A stretch of DNA of 49,274 nt, taken from assembly GCA_001303705.1 (NCBI GenBank), contig LJUI01000025.1, positions 1-49,274 on the forward strand, in the 5' to 3' direction. A program made the translations under genes and the position numbers. The notes beneath the pieces are model-generated. The model was not told the DNA's origin. It did not search any database and saw nothing but the letters and a program-made list of their open reading frames with translations. Origin of the DNA: a candidate division TA06 bacterium SM23_40 (GTDB taxonomy: Bacteria > LJUI01 > SM1-40). Position 1 is the first letter of the stretch, and every line of letters starts with the position of its first letter. This document shows positions 18,113 to 26,170 of the stretch, piece after piece.

Positions 18113-19803
18113 GATTCAGAGTCCCCTATCTGCGCGAAAGCCTCCCGCCTGGTGAGCGGCAGAGCCAGCACGAAGCGGGTATACTCGTTGGGTTTGCTCT
18201 CGACCGAAATGGTGCCCCCGTGCTCCTCCACTATGCGGTGGACGATGGCGAGGCCCAGTCCCGTGCCCTCTCCGCTACCCGAGTAGAAAGGCTCGAAAAT
18301 CCTGGGGTGCTCTTCGGGAGAAATGCCCACACCGTCATCCTCGCACGCGATCACGAGGGCGCTCTCGTCCGGCGACACTGAGACCTCAATCCTGACTGTG
18401 CCGCTCCCTTTGATTGCGCGGAAGGCATTGAGCAGCAGGTTGAAGAGCGCCTGCCGCACGCGCTCGGGATCCGCCTCGAGATGAATCGGTCTGCTCGACA
18501 CGGCGCATTCTACCCTGATCTCATTGCGGTACGCGGGATGAGCCTCAGCCAGCCTTATAGCATCATCGACCACTCCGCTGATGTCGACATCGTAGAACGC
18601 CGGAGGCGTCGATCGTGCGAACCTCAGAAAGTTGTCAATCGTGTCGTTGAGACGATCCGATTCCTTGATGATCAGTTCCATCAGTCTCTTGTGTTCCCCA
18701 CGGAGTTGAAGATCATCCGCGAGCATCTCGATGCATCCCCTGATCGACCCCATCGGATTGCGGATCTCGTGCGCGATGCCGGCGGCGAGCTCTCCCAGTG
18801 CAGCCATCCGATCTGCCAGCCTCAGTCGCTCCTCGATCTCCTTGACCTGTGTGATATCCCGAAATACCGCCATCGCACCATGTCGCCGCCCCTCACGATC
18901 GTACAGGACAGTAGTCGATAGACCGAGCGACCTGGTAGACCCGCCCTCTGTCTGTATATCGACTTCAGCTCGCACCTCCTCAGTCCCATCGCGCACGACG
19001 CTCATCAGATGGTCGCGGAACGGTGCAACTCTCTCGGGCAGCTCTGCCCCGAGCACCTCATCATGGTGAAGACGGCCAGCACATTCGAGGAGCAGTTCCG
19101 CATTCCGATTGAAGTAGACGATCTTCCCATCGAGATCGACCGTGACGAGGCCGCTTCCCATATTCTGGAGGATGTCGTCGGTCGTCAACCGGGCTTCGTG
19201 AAGCTCGCGGACAATCTGCTTCAACTCCACCCCGCTCACACGAAGGCGCTCGGAGAGATACCCCGACAGTGCTGCAACGAGAAAGAAGAAAAGAACGTGG
19301 AGATATGCGCGCAGGAAGATGTGAGCTCCCGGCATGTCGAGGGCGGTCAGGCCAGCGGCGAAGGGCATGACGCCGCTCCGCTCTCCCCAGAGAAGCAGTC
19401 CATATGCGAGCCCGGAGAGGCAAGCCATCACCAATCCGCCGCGCACTGAGAAGACGATGCTTCCGCAAATTATCGTGAGGAAGTAGAGAAGTGAGAAGGA
19501 ACTCTCGGGGCCGCCGGTGAAGTGAATGATACCGGTCTCGAGGACAATATCTGCGACCAGCTGCACATACAGCGTTCCGAGGGCCGATACCCCCATCAAT
19601 AACGCGAGCCACGAACCTATACTGAGAGCGCAGCTCGCTCCGATCAACAGGTAGAGGGGAAGCAGGGAGACCGGGGTCTCTCCCAGATTCAGGATGATGA
19701 TCCCCGTTCCCAATATGACAGAGACGACCAGGGGCCTGCCCGCGAGTAACCACGCAATCCGCCCGGCCGTCTCCCTTCCAGTCAGCGGACTGTCACGCCT
19801 CAT
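18109..19803 (-). CDS. Membrane sensor histidine kinase, PilS-like (6 TM - PAS - HisKA - HATPase)
   Basis: A 564-residue sensor kinase. Residues 20-185 contain six TM helices joined by very short loops, as in PilS, with HFTGGPESSFSLLYFLTII close to the conserved PilS sequence. A linker coiled coil (185-210) leads to a PAS domain (about 212-320; ILQNMGSGLVTVD, VFRDITQ), the H-box AGIAHEIRNPMGSIRG with phospho-acceptor His345, and an HATPase with N-box LFNLLLNAFRAI, G1 EDDGVGI, and G2 GTGLGLAIVHRIVEEHGG. No periplasmic sensor domain is present, so the signal is probably sensed in the membrane; in Pseudomonas PilS this is the pilin itself. The stop overlaps the start of the response regulator (ATGA), and the start lies 24 bases past pilC. 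The PilS assignment combines domain order, TM pattern and context. Confidence 0.92.
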   Translation of the reverse strand: MRRDSPLTGRETAGRIAWLLAGRPLVVSVILGTGIIILNLGETPVSLLPLYLLIGASCALSIGSWLALLMGVSALGTLYVQLVADIVLETGIIHFTGGPESSFSLLYFLTIICGSIVFSVRGGLVMACLSGLAYGLLLWGERSGVMPFAAGLTALDMPGAHIFLRAYLHVLFFFLVAALSGYLSERLRVSGVELKQIVRELHEARLTTDDILQNMGSGLVTVDLDGKIVYFNRNAELLLECAGRLHHDEVLGAELPERVAPFRDHLMSVVRDGTEEVRAEVDIQTEGGSTRSLGLSTTVLYDREGRRHGAMAVFRDITQVKEIEERLRLADRMAALGELAAGIAHEIRNPMGSIRGCIEMLADDLQLRGEHKRLMELIIKESDRLNDTIDNFLRFARSTPPAFYDVDISGVVDDAIRLAEAHPAYRNEIRVECAVSSRPIHLEADPERVRQALFNLLLNAFRAIKGSGTVRIEVSVSPDESALVIACEDDGVGISPEEHPRIFEPFYSGSGEGTGLGLAIVHRIVEEHGGTISVESKPNEYTRFVLALPLTRREAFAQIGDSES

Positions 19804-19827
19804 CTCGTTTCCCTTGCTCGAACCTTC

Positions 19828-21033
19828 CTAGTGGATCAATGTGACGATCTTGAAGATCGGAAGGTACATGGCAATGACCATTCCGCCGACGATCACCCCC
19901 AGGAAGACGATGATTATCGGCTCGAGAGCGGAAGTCAGGTTCTCAACAGCCTGATCGACCTCCGTATCATAGAAGTCGGCGATCTTGTTCAGCATCTCAT
20001 CGAGGCCGCCCGTGGCCTCTCCGATCGAGATCATCTGCACGACCATGGGAGGGAAGACGCCGACGTTCTCAAGGGGACCAGCGATCGTCGCGCCTTCGCT
20101 GATACTCGCTCTAGCCTCCATTACAGCGTTCTGGACAACTTGGTTCCCTGCGGTCCGTGCTGTAATCTCCAGGGCCTCGAGAATCGAGACCCCGCTCGAG
20201 AGCAGCGTGCCGAGCGTGCGTGAGAACCGGGCGATCGCCGATTTCTGGATCAGCGTCCCCAGGACGGGCACTCTAAGGAGAATACGGTCTAGCGTGAGTC
20301 GACCCCGAGGCGACCGATAGAAGAACCGCAGGCCCACGACCAATGCCACCGCGCCAATGATCCCGGCGATGAACCAATGGCGGACGAAGTTCGATAGTGC
20401 AATCACGATCCTCGTGGGCAGGGGGAGTTCGGCACCCATGCTGATGAACATGTTCGCGAACGTCGGAATGACCGCCACTAGAATGATGGCAGTGGCGGCT
20501 ATAGCGATCGTCACGACGATGGCCGGATAGATCATGGCGCCCTTGATCTTGCGCGCCAGCGCCTCGGCCTTCTCCAGATAGTTGGCGAGCCTCACCAGTA
20601 TGATATCGAGCGCGCCTCCGGCCTCGCCGGCCTCGACCATGTTGACGTATAGATCGGAGAAGACGCGCTTCTGCTTGCGGAGGGCCTCTGCAAGCGTCAT
20701 ACCACCCTCTACATCGTGCATCACCTCGCGCAGGACCTTGCGAAAGGTTTCCTTCTCGACCTGCCTCGACTGGATCTCGAGACATGAGACGAGGGGGAGT
20801 CCGGAATTGATCATCGTGGCGAACTGGCGGGTGAAGACCGCCAGATCACGTGATCTGACCTTGCCGCCGCCAAGCAACGGGAGATGTATCTCCCGCGGCT
20901 TCTCGCGGATCGAACTGACGATGATCTTCCGTGCCCTGAGGGCGGCAACGACGGCTGCCTGATTCTCTGCCACTAGCTCCCCCGACGTGATCTTGCCGGA
21001 GGGCAGTGTCCCCTTCCAGGTGTACGTGGCCAT
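19828..21033 (-). CDS. pilC: Type IV pilus inner-membrane platform protein PilC (GspF family)
   Basis: A 401-residue GspF/PilC protein. The first 60 residues are the PilC N-terminal extension (YTWKGTLPSGKITSGELVAE), followed by two homologous GspF domains, each cytosolic helices plus TM helices: FTRQFATMINSGLPLVSCLE in the first and FSRTLGTLLSSGVSILEAL in the second. TM segments lie near 165-195, 215-240 and at the C-terminus (FLGVIVGGMVIAMYLPIF). The protein forms the inner-membrane platform on which the extension and retraction ATPases act. It begins six bases after pilT and is followed after 24 bases by the PilS-like kinase. Length and motifs are standard, so this is a firm call for PilC over GspF mainly because pilT is next to it. 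Confidence 0.95.
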   Translation of the reverse strand: MATYTWKGTLPSGKITSGELVAENQAAVVAALRARKIIVSSIREKPREIHLPLLGGGKVRSRDLAVFTRQFATMINSGLPLVSCLEIQSRQVEKETFRKVLREVMHDVEGGMTLAEALRKQKRVFSDLYVNMVEAGEAGGALDIILVRLANYLEKAEALARKIKGAMIYPAIVVTIAIAATAIILVAVIPTFANMFISMGAELPLPTRIVIALSNFVRHWFIAGIIGAVALVVGLRFFYRSPRGRLTLDRILLRVPVLGTLIQKSAIARFSRTLGTLLSSGVSILEALEITARTAGNQVVQNAVMEARASISEGATIAGPLENVGVFPPMVVQMISIGEATGGLDEMLNKIADFYDTEVDQAVENLTSALEPIIIVFLGVIVGGMVIAMYLPIFKIVTLIH

Positions 21034-21039
21034 AGTTCG

Positions 21040-22134
21040 CTACCCCTTCTTGGTCGATCCCAGCACCACCGTCGGTGATCCGGTCTCGATCATCTTCTCC
21101 AGTTCATCCGGATTGGGCGAATAGTTGAGACCGTTCTCAAGCGAGATCTGACGCATGTTATACAGCTGGTACAACGACTGATTCATCGTCTGCATCCCGT
21201 ACTTCTGCCCTGCCTGCACCATGCCATAGATCTGGTGGACCTTGTCGTCACGAATCAGCGCGCGAATGGCCGGAGTCGCTACCATGATCTCCAGCGCCAA
21301 TGCCCGGCCACCGCGGATCCTGGGAATGAGGTGCTGGGTAAGCACACCCTCGATGACGAACGCCAATTGGGCCCGCACCTGCGATTGCTGATCTGCGGGA
21401 AAGACGTCGATGATTCGGTTGATCGACTCGGCGGCAGAATTCGTGTGCAGTGTGGCCAGCGTAAGGTGACCCGTCTCGGAAATCGTGAGCGCCGCCTGAT
21501 ACGACTCCATATCTCTCATCTCGCCGATCATCACAACGTCCGGATCCTCGCGCAACGCGTACTTAAGCGCGTTCGAAAAGCTCTTCGTATCGGACCCGAC
21601 CTGGCGCTGATTGATGATACACTTCTTGTGGCGGAAGACATACTCGATCGGGTCTTCGACGGTCACCACATGACCCTGACGGACACTATTGATGTAATCG
21701 ATCACCGCGGCGAGGGTCGTCGACTTGCCGCAGCCCGTAGGGCCGGTCACCAAAATGAGCCCCTTGGAGCGCTGACTGAGGTCGGAGACGACCGGCGGCA
21801 GCCCCAGATCCTGGAAGCTCCGGATGTCGAACGGGATGGTCCGCACCGCCATCGCCACACATCCGCGCTGCAGGAAGACATTAGCACGGAACCGCGATAG
21901 ATTCTGAATGCCGAACGAGAGGTCGAGCTCGTTCTCCATCTCGAACCGCTTCTTCTGCTCGTCGTTGAGCACACTGTAGGAGAGCTGTTCGGTCGCCTCC
22001 GGAGAAAGGACCTCATAGTTCGTGGGCATGAGCCTTCCGTCGACCCTGAAGACCGGCGGAGCGCCGGCCGTCAAATGGAGATCGGAAGCTCCCTTCTGAA
22101 CCATCTCCTCAAGCAACTGCCGGAGCGTAATCAC
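21040..22134 (-). CDS. pilT: Twitching motility retraction ATPase PilT
   Basis: A 364-residue hexameric secretion ATPase that powers pilus retraction. It starts at a GTG with GGAGG about nine bases upstream. The N-terminal domain has GASDLHLTAGAPPVFRVDG; the core has Walker A GPTGCGKS (131-138), an Asp box TVEDPIEYVF, Walker B region ALREDPDVVMIGEMRD, and the His box THTNSAAESINRIIDVFP-like sequence. The PilT-specific C-terminal AIRNLIRE motif is present as TPAIRALIRDD, and GMQTMNQSLYQLY is also typical of PilT. It lacks the N-terminal domain and zinc-binding cysteines of PilB, as expected. Neighbours are pilB and pilC, spaced by 17 and 6 bases. Retraction-dependent twitching or DNA uptake is therefore likely in this organism. 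Confidence 0.96.
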   Translation of the reverse strand: MITLRQLLEEMVQKGASDLHLTAGAPPVFRVDGRLMPTNYEVLSPEATEQLSYSVLNDEQKKRFEMENELDLSFGIQNLSRFRANVFLQRGCVAMAVRTIPFDIRSFQDLGLPPVVSDLSQRSKGLILVTGPTGCGKSTTLAAVIDYINSVRQGHVVTVEDPIEYVFRHKKCIINQRQVGSDTKSFSNALKYALREDPDVVMIGEMRDMESYQAALTISETGHLTLATLHTNSAAESINRIIDVFPADQQSQVRAQLAFVIEGVLTQHLIPRIRGGRALALEIMVATPAIRALIRDDKVHQIYGMVQAGQKYGMQTMNQSLYQLYNMRQISLENGLNYSPNPDELEKMIETGSPTVVLGSTKKG

Positions 22135-22151
22135 TGGTCTTCGTCCTCCGT

Positions 22152-23861
22152 TCAGAATGCTGCAGTCTCTCGGAGCACTTCCTCGACGGTCGTGATGCCT
22201 GCTGTGAGCTTCCGCAGGGCATCCTCCCGCAATCCGATCATCCCCTCTTCTCTCGCCTCCTGGGCGATCGCTGCGGTCGACTTCCGCTCAAGTATCATGC
22301 TCTTGATCGTGGGAGATATCGGCATCACCTCGTACAGGCCGATTCGACCACGGTATCCCTTATTGCCACACTCGCCACACCCCCTACCCTTGTACAGCTT
22401 AATTCCTAGGTGCTCCTGCGGTTTCAGGCCGATATCCTCGAGCAGCTTCGGCTCCACCACGATCTCCTCTTTGCAGTTGGAACAGATGCGACGAACGAGA
22501 CGCTGCGCCTGGATCAGGTTGAGTGATGCAGCAACGAGGAATGAATCGATTCCCATATCGATCAGGCGGTTGACGGTGCTCGGTGCGTCGTTCGTGTGGA
22601 TCGTACTGAGGACAAGGTGGCCTGTCAGCGCTGCGCGAATCGCGATCTCGGCTGTCTCGGCATCTCTGATCTCGCCCACCATGATGATGTTCGGCGCCTG
22701 GCGCAAGAACGATCGCAGCACCGACGCGAACGTCAGACCGATGTCTTCGTTCACCTGTACCTGATTGATGCCACGGAGATTGTACTCGATGGGATCCTCA
22801 ACCGTGAGGATGTGCTTATCAGGACTGTTGAGCCGGCTGAGAGCCGAATAGAGTGTGGTCGTCTTCCCGCTGCCCGTCGGGCCGGTGACGAGCACGATGC
22901 CATACGGACTCTCGATCGCCTTGAGGAAGTTCTTGAGCGCCGCCTCCTCGAACCCGAGCTCGGTCATATCGAGCATGAGCCCGCTCTTGTCGAGAATACG
23001 CATCACGATCTTCTCGCCATAGAGGGTGGGAATGACCGAGACCCTGAGGTCGATGAGCTTCTCGTCGACGCGGACCCTGATCCTCCCATCCTGCGGAACG
23101 CGCCGCTCGGCGATGTCGAGATTCGACATTATCTTGACACGCGAGGTGAGGGGAGCGCGGAGACGATGGGGCGGTGACATTACTTCGTGGAGGACACCGT
23201 CGATCCTGAACCGAACGCGCATGACCTTCTCATAAGGTTCGATGTGAATGTCGCTCGCCCCAGACCGCACGCCGTCGGTGATGAGGAAATTGACGAGCTT
23301 GACGACCGGCGTCTCCTGTCCCAGGGCGATAAGCTCTGAGAGGTCCTCCTCCTCCCGCTCGGCCATCTCGCCCGCCTCGAGCACCTCGATGTCCTCACCT
23401 CCCCCCTCCTCTTCTCTGACCGGCGCCAGGTCCTTTCCCACGCCGTAGTGCTTGTTCAGGATTTCCTGGATCGCGGTCTCCGTGGCGACGACAGGCTGGA
23501 CCTCGAGTCCCGTGAGGAACTTGATGTCCTCAAGGGCGAAGAGATCTGTCGGGTTGCCCATAGCGACGGTAAGCAGTCTGCCCACACGCTTCACCGGCAC
23601 AACCTCGTACCGCTGGGCGACCTCCGGGGGAATGAGCCCGATGACCGACTCGTCGAGCGTGGCGGCAGAGAGCTCGACGGCCGGCACATGAAACTGCTCG
23701 CTCAAGAAGCCCGCCAGGCGCTCAGCGGAAATGAAACCCATCCGCACGAGGCTGGAGCCGAGGCGGCCACCAACGGTGTCCTGCGCCTTGAGTGCCTCCT
23801 CCAGCTGCTGCTGGGTGATCAGTTCCGCTTTTACGAGCAGCGCCCCCAGTCGTTCCGCCAC
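22152..23861 (-). CDS. pilB: Type IV pilus / type II secretion extension ATPase, PilB-type (copy 1)
   Basis: A 569-residue GspE/PilB ATPase that drives pilus extension. An MshEN domain (residues 1-140) opens with LGALLVKAELITQQQLEEAL and repeats the RLG-x-x-LV pattern; MshEN domains of this family can bind c-di-GMP. The catalytic core has GASDIHIEP, Walker A GPTGSGKT (327-334), TVEDPIEYNL, GEIRDAETAEIA and the His box HTNDAPSTVNRLID. A tetracysteine zinc site is visible at Cys460, Cys463, Cys495 and Cys498. Before Walker B it reads FLRQAPNIIMVGE, where PilB/GspE proteins, including copy 2, normally have QDP. A glycine/acid-rich linker of about 40 residues follows the MshEN domain. It starts at a GTG with AAAGGAGG eight bases upstream. 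Pilus versus general secretion role cannot be separated by sequence. Confidence 0.94.
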   Translation of the reverse strand: MAERLGALLVKAELITQQQLEEALKAQDTVGGRLGSSLVRMGFISAERLAGFLSEQFHVPAVELSAATLDESVIGLIPPEVAQRYEVVPVKRVGRLLTVAMGNPTDLFALEDIKFLTGLEVQPVVATETAIQEILNKHYGVGKDLAPVREEEGGGEDIEVLEAGEMAEREEEDLSELIALGQETPVVKLVNFLITDGVRSGASDIHIEPYEKVMRVRFRIDGVLHEVMSPPHRLRAPLTSRVKIMSNLDIAERRVPQDGRIRVRVDEKLIDLRVSVIPTLYGEKIVMRILDKSGLMLDMTELGFEEAALKNFLKAIESPYGIVLVTGPTGSGKTTTLYSALSRLNSPDKHILTVEDPIEYNLRGINQVQVNEDIGLTFASVLRSFLRQAPNIIMVGEIRDAETAEIAIRAALTGHLVLSTIHTNDAPSTVNRLIDMGIDSFLVAASLNLIQAQRLVRRICSNCKEEIVVEPKLLEDIGLKPQEHLGIKLYKGRGCGECGNKGYRGRIGLYEVMPISPTIKSMILERKSTAAIAQEAREEGMIGLREDALRKLTAGITTVEEVLRETAAF

Positions 23862-23913
23862 GCCGTCCGCCTCCTTTCGTTCCTTCCCATCCGCTCTGTC
23901 GCGTCAACGCCTC

Positions 23914-25605
23914 CTAGATTACTTTCGTCTCCCGCACAACCTCATCAACCGAGGTGACGCCTGCCTTCAGCTTGAGGATGGCATTATCGTGCAATGTCCG
24001 CAGGCCCTCCCCTTTCCCGACCTGCTCTATTTTCTCGGTGCTATCCCGATTCAATATCATCTCCCGTATGCGGGGCGTGATGCCCATCACCTCGAATATC
24101 CCGATCCTTCCCCGATACCCGGTCCCCGAGCAGTGGGCACAGCCGCGGCCGGCATAGATCTGGGCTCCGTCAAGCGCCGCCGGATCGACGCCCATATCCT
24201 GCAAAACCTCGGGCTTGATGTCGATCGGTTCCTTGCAGTTGGCACAGATCTTCCTCAGCAGCCGTTGCGCCTGGATCAGATTGAGCGAGGATGCGATGAG
24301 AAATGGCTCGACTCCCATGTTGATGAGACGGGTGATCGTCCCGGCAGTGCTGTTGGTGTGAATCGTACTCAGGACGAGGTGGCCCGTCAGGGCCGCCCGG
24401 ATCGCGATTTCCGCGGTCTCCTGATCGCGGATCTCCCCCACCATAATGATGTTCGGGTCCTGCCGCAGGAACGAGCGGAGGGCATCGGCGAATGTGAATC
24501 CGATATCCTCCCTGATCTGAACCTGATTGACTCCGATGAGACTGTACTCGATGGGATCCTCGGCAGTAGTGATGTTGACATCCGGGGTGTTTATCTTGTT
24601 GAGGGCGGCATACAGAGTCGTCGTCTTCCCGCTCCCTGTAGGGCCGGTCACGAGAATGATACCATAGGGAACCTGGATCGCGCGCATGATCCGTTGGTAT
24701 TCGTCCTCCTCGAATCCGAGGGTTGCGAGATCGAACGAGATTGCCGAGCGGTCGAGGACGCGCAGACATATTTTCTCTCCGAACAGAGAGGGGACGGTCG
24801 AGACTCTCAGGTCGACGACCTTACCCCTCACCTTCACTTTGAGCCGGCCATCTTGAGGCAGACGCTTTTCGGCGATGTTCATCTTCGCCATGATCTTGAT
24901 ACGGGAAGTAACGGCGGCCCGCAGGCGAGCGGGCGGCGACATCACTTCGTGGAGATGCCCGTCGATGCAGTAGCGGATCCGTAGTTCCTTCTCGTATGGC
25001 TCGATGTGAAGGTCACTCGATCCCCGGCTGATACCATCTATCAGTATGCTATTGACGAGCTTGACCACCGGCCCGGTCTCGACGGCCAGCGCGATGTCGC
25101 TCACCTCATCGTCCTTCTTCTCCTTGTCGACGAGGGTGAGCTCATCCTCTTTCACCGCCTTCATCACCTGAGAGAGGACATCGGCAGCCTGATAGTACTT
25201 GCCAATCGCTCCCTGGATCAACCCCTCTGATGCGACAGCCGGCCGGACCTCGAAGCCCGTAACGAACTTGATGTCCTCGATGGCGAAGACGTCGCTCGGA
25301 TTCGCCATCGCCACCGTGATAACTTTGCCTACCCTCGAGACCGGAACGGCCTGATATTTCTGGGCGACGTCGGGAGGGAGAAGCTTCAGCACAGCCTCGG
25401 GGATCTCTTTGTACGCGAGATCGACTCCCGGGACGTTATACTGCTTGGCGAGGAACTTCGTGATCTCTACGTCGCTGACGAACCCGAGCTTGACGAGGTT
25501 GAAGCCCAGCCGGCCGCCGTCCCGCTTCTGGGCCTCCAGCGCCTCCTTGAGCTGCTCCTCGGTTATGAGCCCGGCCTCGATGAGCATATCACCTAGTCTC
25601 GGCAT
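23914..25605 (-). CDS. pilB: Type IV pilus / type II secretion extension ATPase, PilB-type (copy 2)
   Basis: A 563-residue GspE/PilB ATPase, paralogous to the gene just downstream of it. The MshEN domain starts MPRLGDMLIEAGLITEEQL, the core carries GSSDLHIEPYEKELRIR, Walker A GPTGSGKTTT, TAEDPIEYSL, FLRQDPNIIMVGEIRD and HTNSTAGTITRLINMG, and the C-domain has a zinc tetracysteine (CANCKEPI and CAHCSGTG). The frame is open to 25704, but the ATG at 25605 is preferred: it has GAGGT just upstream, it aligns with the normal MshEN start, and a near-perfect promoter lies within the longer version. It is the first gene of the long minus-strand run. Keeping two complete PilB-type motors next to one PilT and one PilC suggests that they serve different machines or conditions, which is inference. 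Confidence 0.93.
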   Translation of the reverse strand: MPRLGDMLIEAGLITEEQLKEALEAQKRDGGRLGFNLVKLGFVSDVEITKFLAKQYNVPGVDLAYKEIPEAVLKLLPPDVAQKYQAVPVSRVGKVITVAMANPSDVFAIEDIKFVTGFEVRPAVASEGLIQGAIGKYYQAADVLSQVMKAVKEDELTLVDKEKKDDEVSDIALAVETGPVVKLVNSILIDGISRGSSDLHIEPYEKELRIRYCIDGHLHEVMSPPARLRAAVTSRIKIMAKMNIAEKRLPQDGRLKVKVRGKVVDLRVSTVPSLFGEKICLRVLDRSAISFDLATLGFEEDEYQRIMRAIQVPYGIILVTGPTGSGKTTTLYAALNKINTPDVNITTAEDPIEYSLIGVNQVQIREDIGFTFADALRSFLRQDPNIIMVGEIRDQETAEIAIRAALTGHLVLSTIHTNSTAGTITRLINMGVEPFLIASSLNLIQAQRLLRKICANCKEPIDIKPEVLQDMGVDPAALDGAQIYAGRGCAHCSGTGYRGRIGIFEVMGITPRIREMILNRDSTEKIEQVGKGEGLRTLHDNAILKLKAGVTSVDEVVRETKVI

Positions 25606-25689
25606 GACCTCGTAACCCCGTGTTGACGCTACTAGACCGCTCCCCTCTGCCCGATCACCCCACCCGACCGGGCCACGGTACCTCGACAT

Positions 25690-25718
25690 ATTATAGGAAT
25701 GCATCTGCCTCGTGTCAA
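25690..25718 (-). promoter_or_regulatory. Near-perfect sigma-70 promoter of the pil/polysaccharide gene run
   Basis: On the minus strand TTGACA (25713-25718) and TATAAT (25690-25695) are separated by exactly 17 bases. Both hexamers match the consensus at all six positions. Transcription would start near 25683, about 78 bases before the pilB copy 2 ATG. ATTGGGCCAAT, two ATTGG/CCAAT arms around one base, lies directly upstream of the -35 box (25722-25733) and could be an operator. No sigma-54 type -24/-12 element is seen here. Confidence 0.85.
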
Positions 25719-25735
25719 GACCATTGGGCCAATCC

Positions 25736-25753
25736 GGGGAAAATCTCTTCCCC
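25736..25753 (-). terminator. Hairpin after the comEA-like gene, weak terminator candidate
   Basis: Minus strand GGGGAA - six-base loop - TTCCCC, ten bases past the comEA-like stop and upstream of the pil promoter. No run of U follows the stem, so intrinsic termination would be weak. It might simply separate the two transcription units. Confidence 0.35.
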
Positions 25754-25762
25754 CCACCGCCG

Positions 25763-26170
25763 TCACTCGATCCCCTCGCGAGCTCCGCACCGGACGTGCG
25801 GCCGTATCCTCCCGAGGGTCTCCGGTCCGATGCCCCGGATCCTCAGGAGGTCATCGGGACTGCTGAACGGGCCGACCTCGTCTCGATAGGCAATGATGCG
25901 CGACGCAATAACCGGCCCAATCCCCGGCAGCTTCTCCAGTTGTCCCTCCGAGGCTTCATTGATGTCGACGCACTCTCCCTCCTCCACTTCGTTCGACGTC
26001 TCCGCGGGGCGAATGGATCCCGCCGCGCCCCGGCCCTGGCGCACGCCGACCAGATCCGGAGCAAAGGCCGGGTGACTCCGCTTATAGATAAGGATCGCCG
26101 ATCCGAGGAGAAGTCCTCCGATCAGCAGCGCCACGACCTTCTCTTCCCCGGGCGTGAGCCATGGCATCAT
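25763..26170 (-). CDS. ComEA-like helix-hairpin-helix protein
   Basis: A 135-residue protein with one N-terminal TM helix (about residues 10-28, VVALLIGGLLLGSAILIY), a 35-residue linker and a C-terminal double helix-hairpin-helix domain: VDINEASEGQLEKLPGIGPV then IRGIGPETLGRIRPHV. This is the domain order of ComEA, the membrane-bound DNA-binding protein that pulls transforming DNA into the periplasm. The family also includes ComEA-like proteins of unknown role. It ends in DNA-binding GIGP motifs typical of non-specific DNA contact. The ATG overlaps the stop of the M28-type gene (ATGA); a second ATG follows directly. Its nearness to pilT, pilB and pilC fits a DNA-uptake role, but no comEC is in the window. 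Confidence 0.88.
   Translation of the reverse strand: MMPWLTPGEEKVVALLIGGLLLGSAILIYKRSHPAFAPDLVGVRQGRGAAGSIRPAETSNEVEEGECVDINEASEGQLEKLPGIGPVIASRIIAYRDEVGPFSSPDDLLRIRGIGPETLGRIRPHVRCGAREGIE

Noticed and set aside
16310-18286. 658-codon plus-strand open frame opposite the response regulator
   Set aside because: It lies antisense to a gene with clear receiver, AAA+ and HTH motifs. Its translation is Arg/Pro/His-rich without any domain, as expected for a high-GC shadow frame.
24230-24270. TTGGCACAGATCTTCC as a sigma-54 -24/-12 promoter
   Set aside because: It lacks the GC of the -12 element and lies within the conserved cysteine region of pilB copy 2, so it is coding sequence.
23731-24984. 417-codon plus-strand open frame opposite pilB copy 2
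   Set aside because: It is a shadow of a gene with Walker motifs; its sequence looks like reversed ATPase codons.
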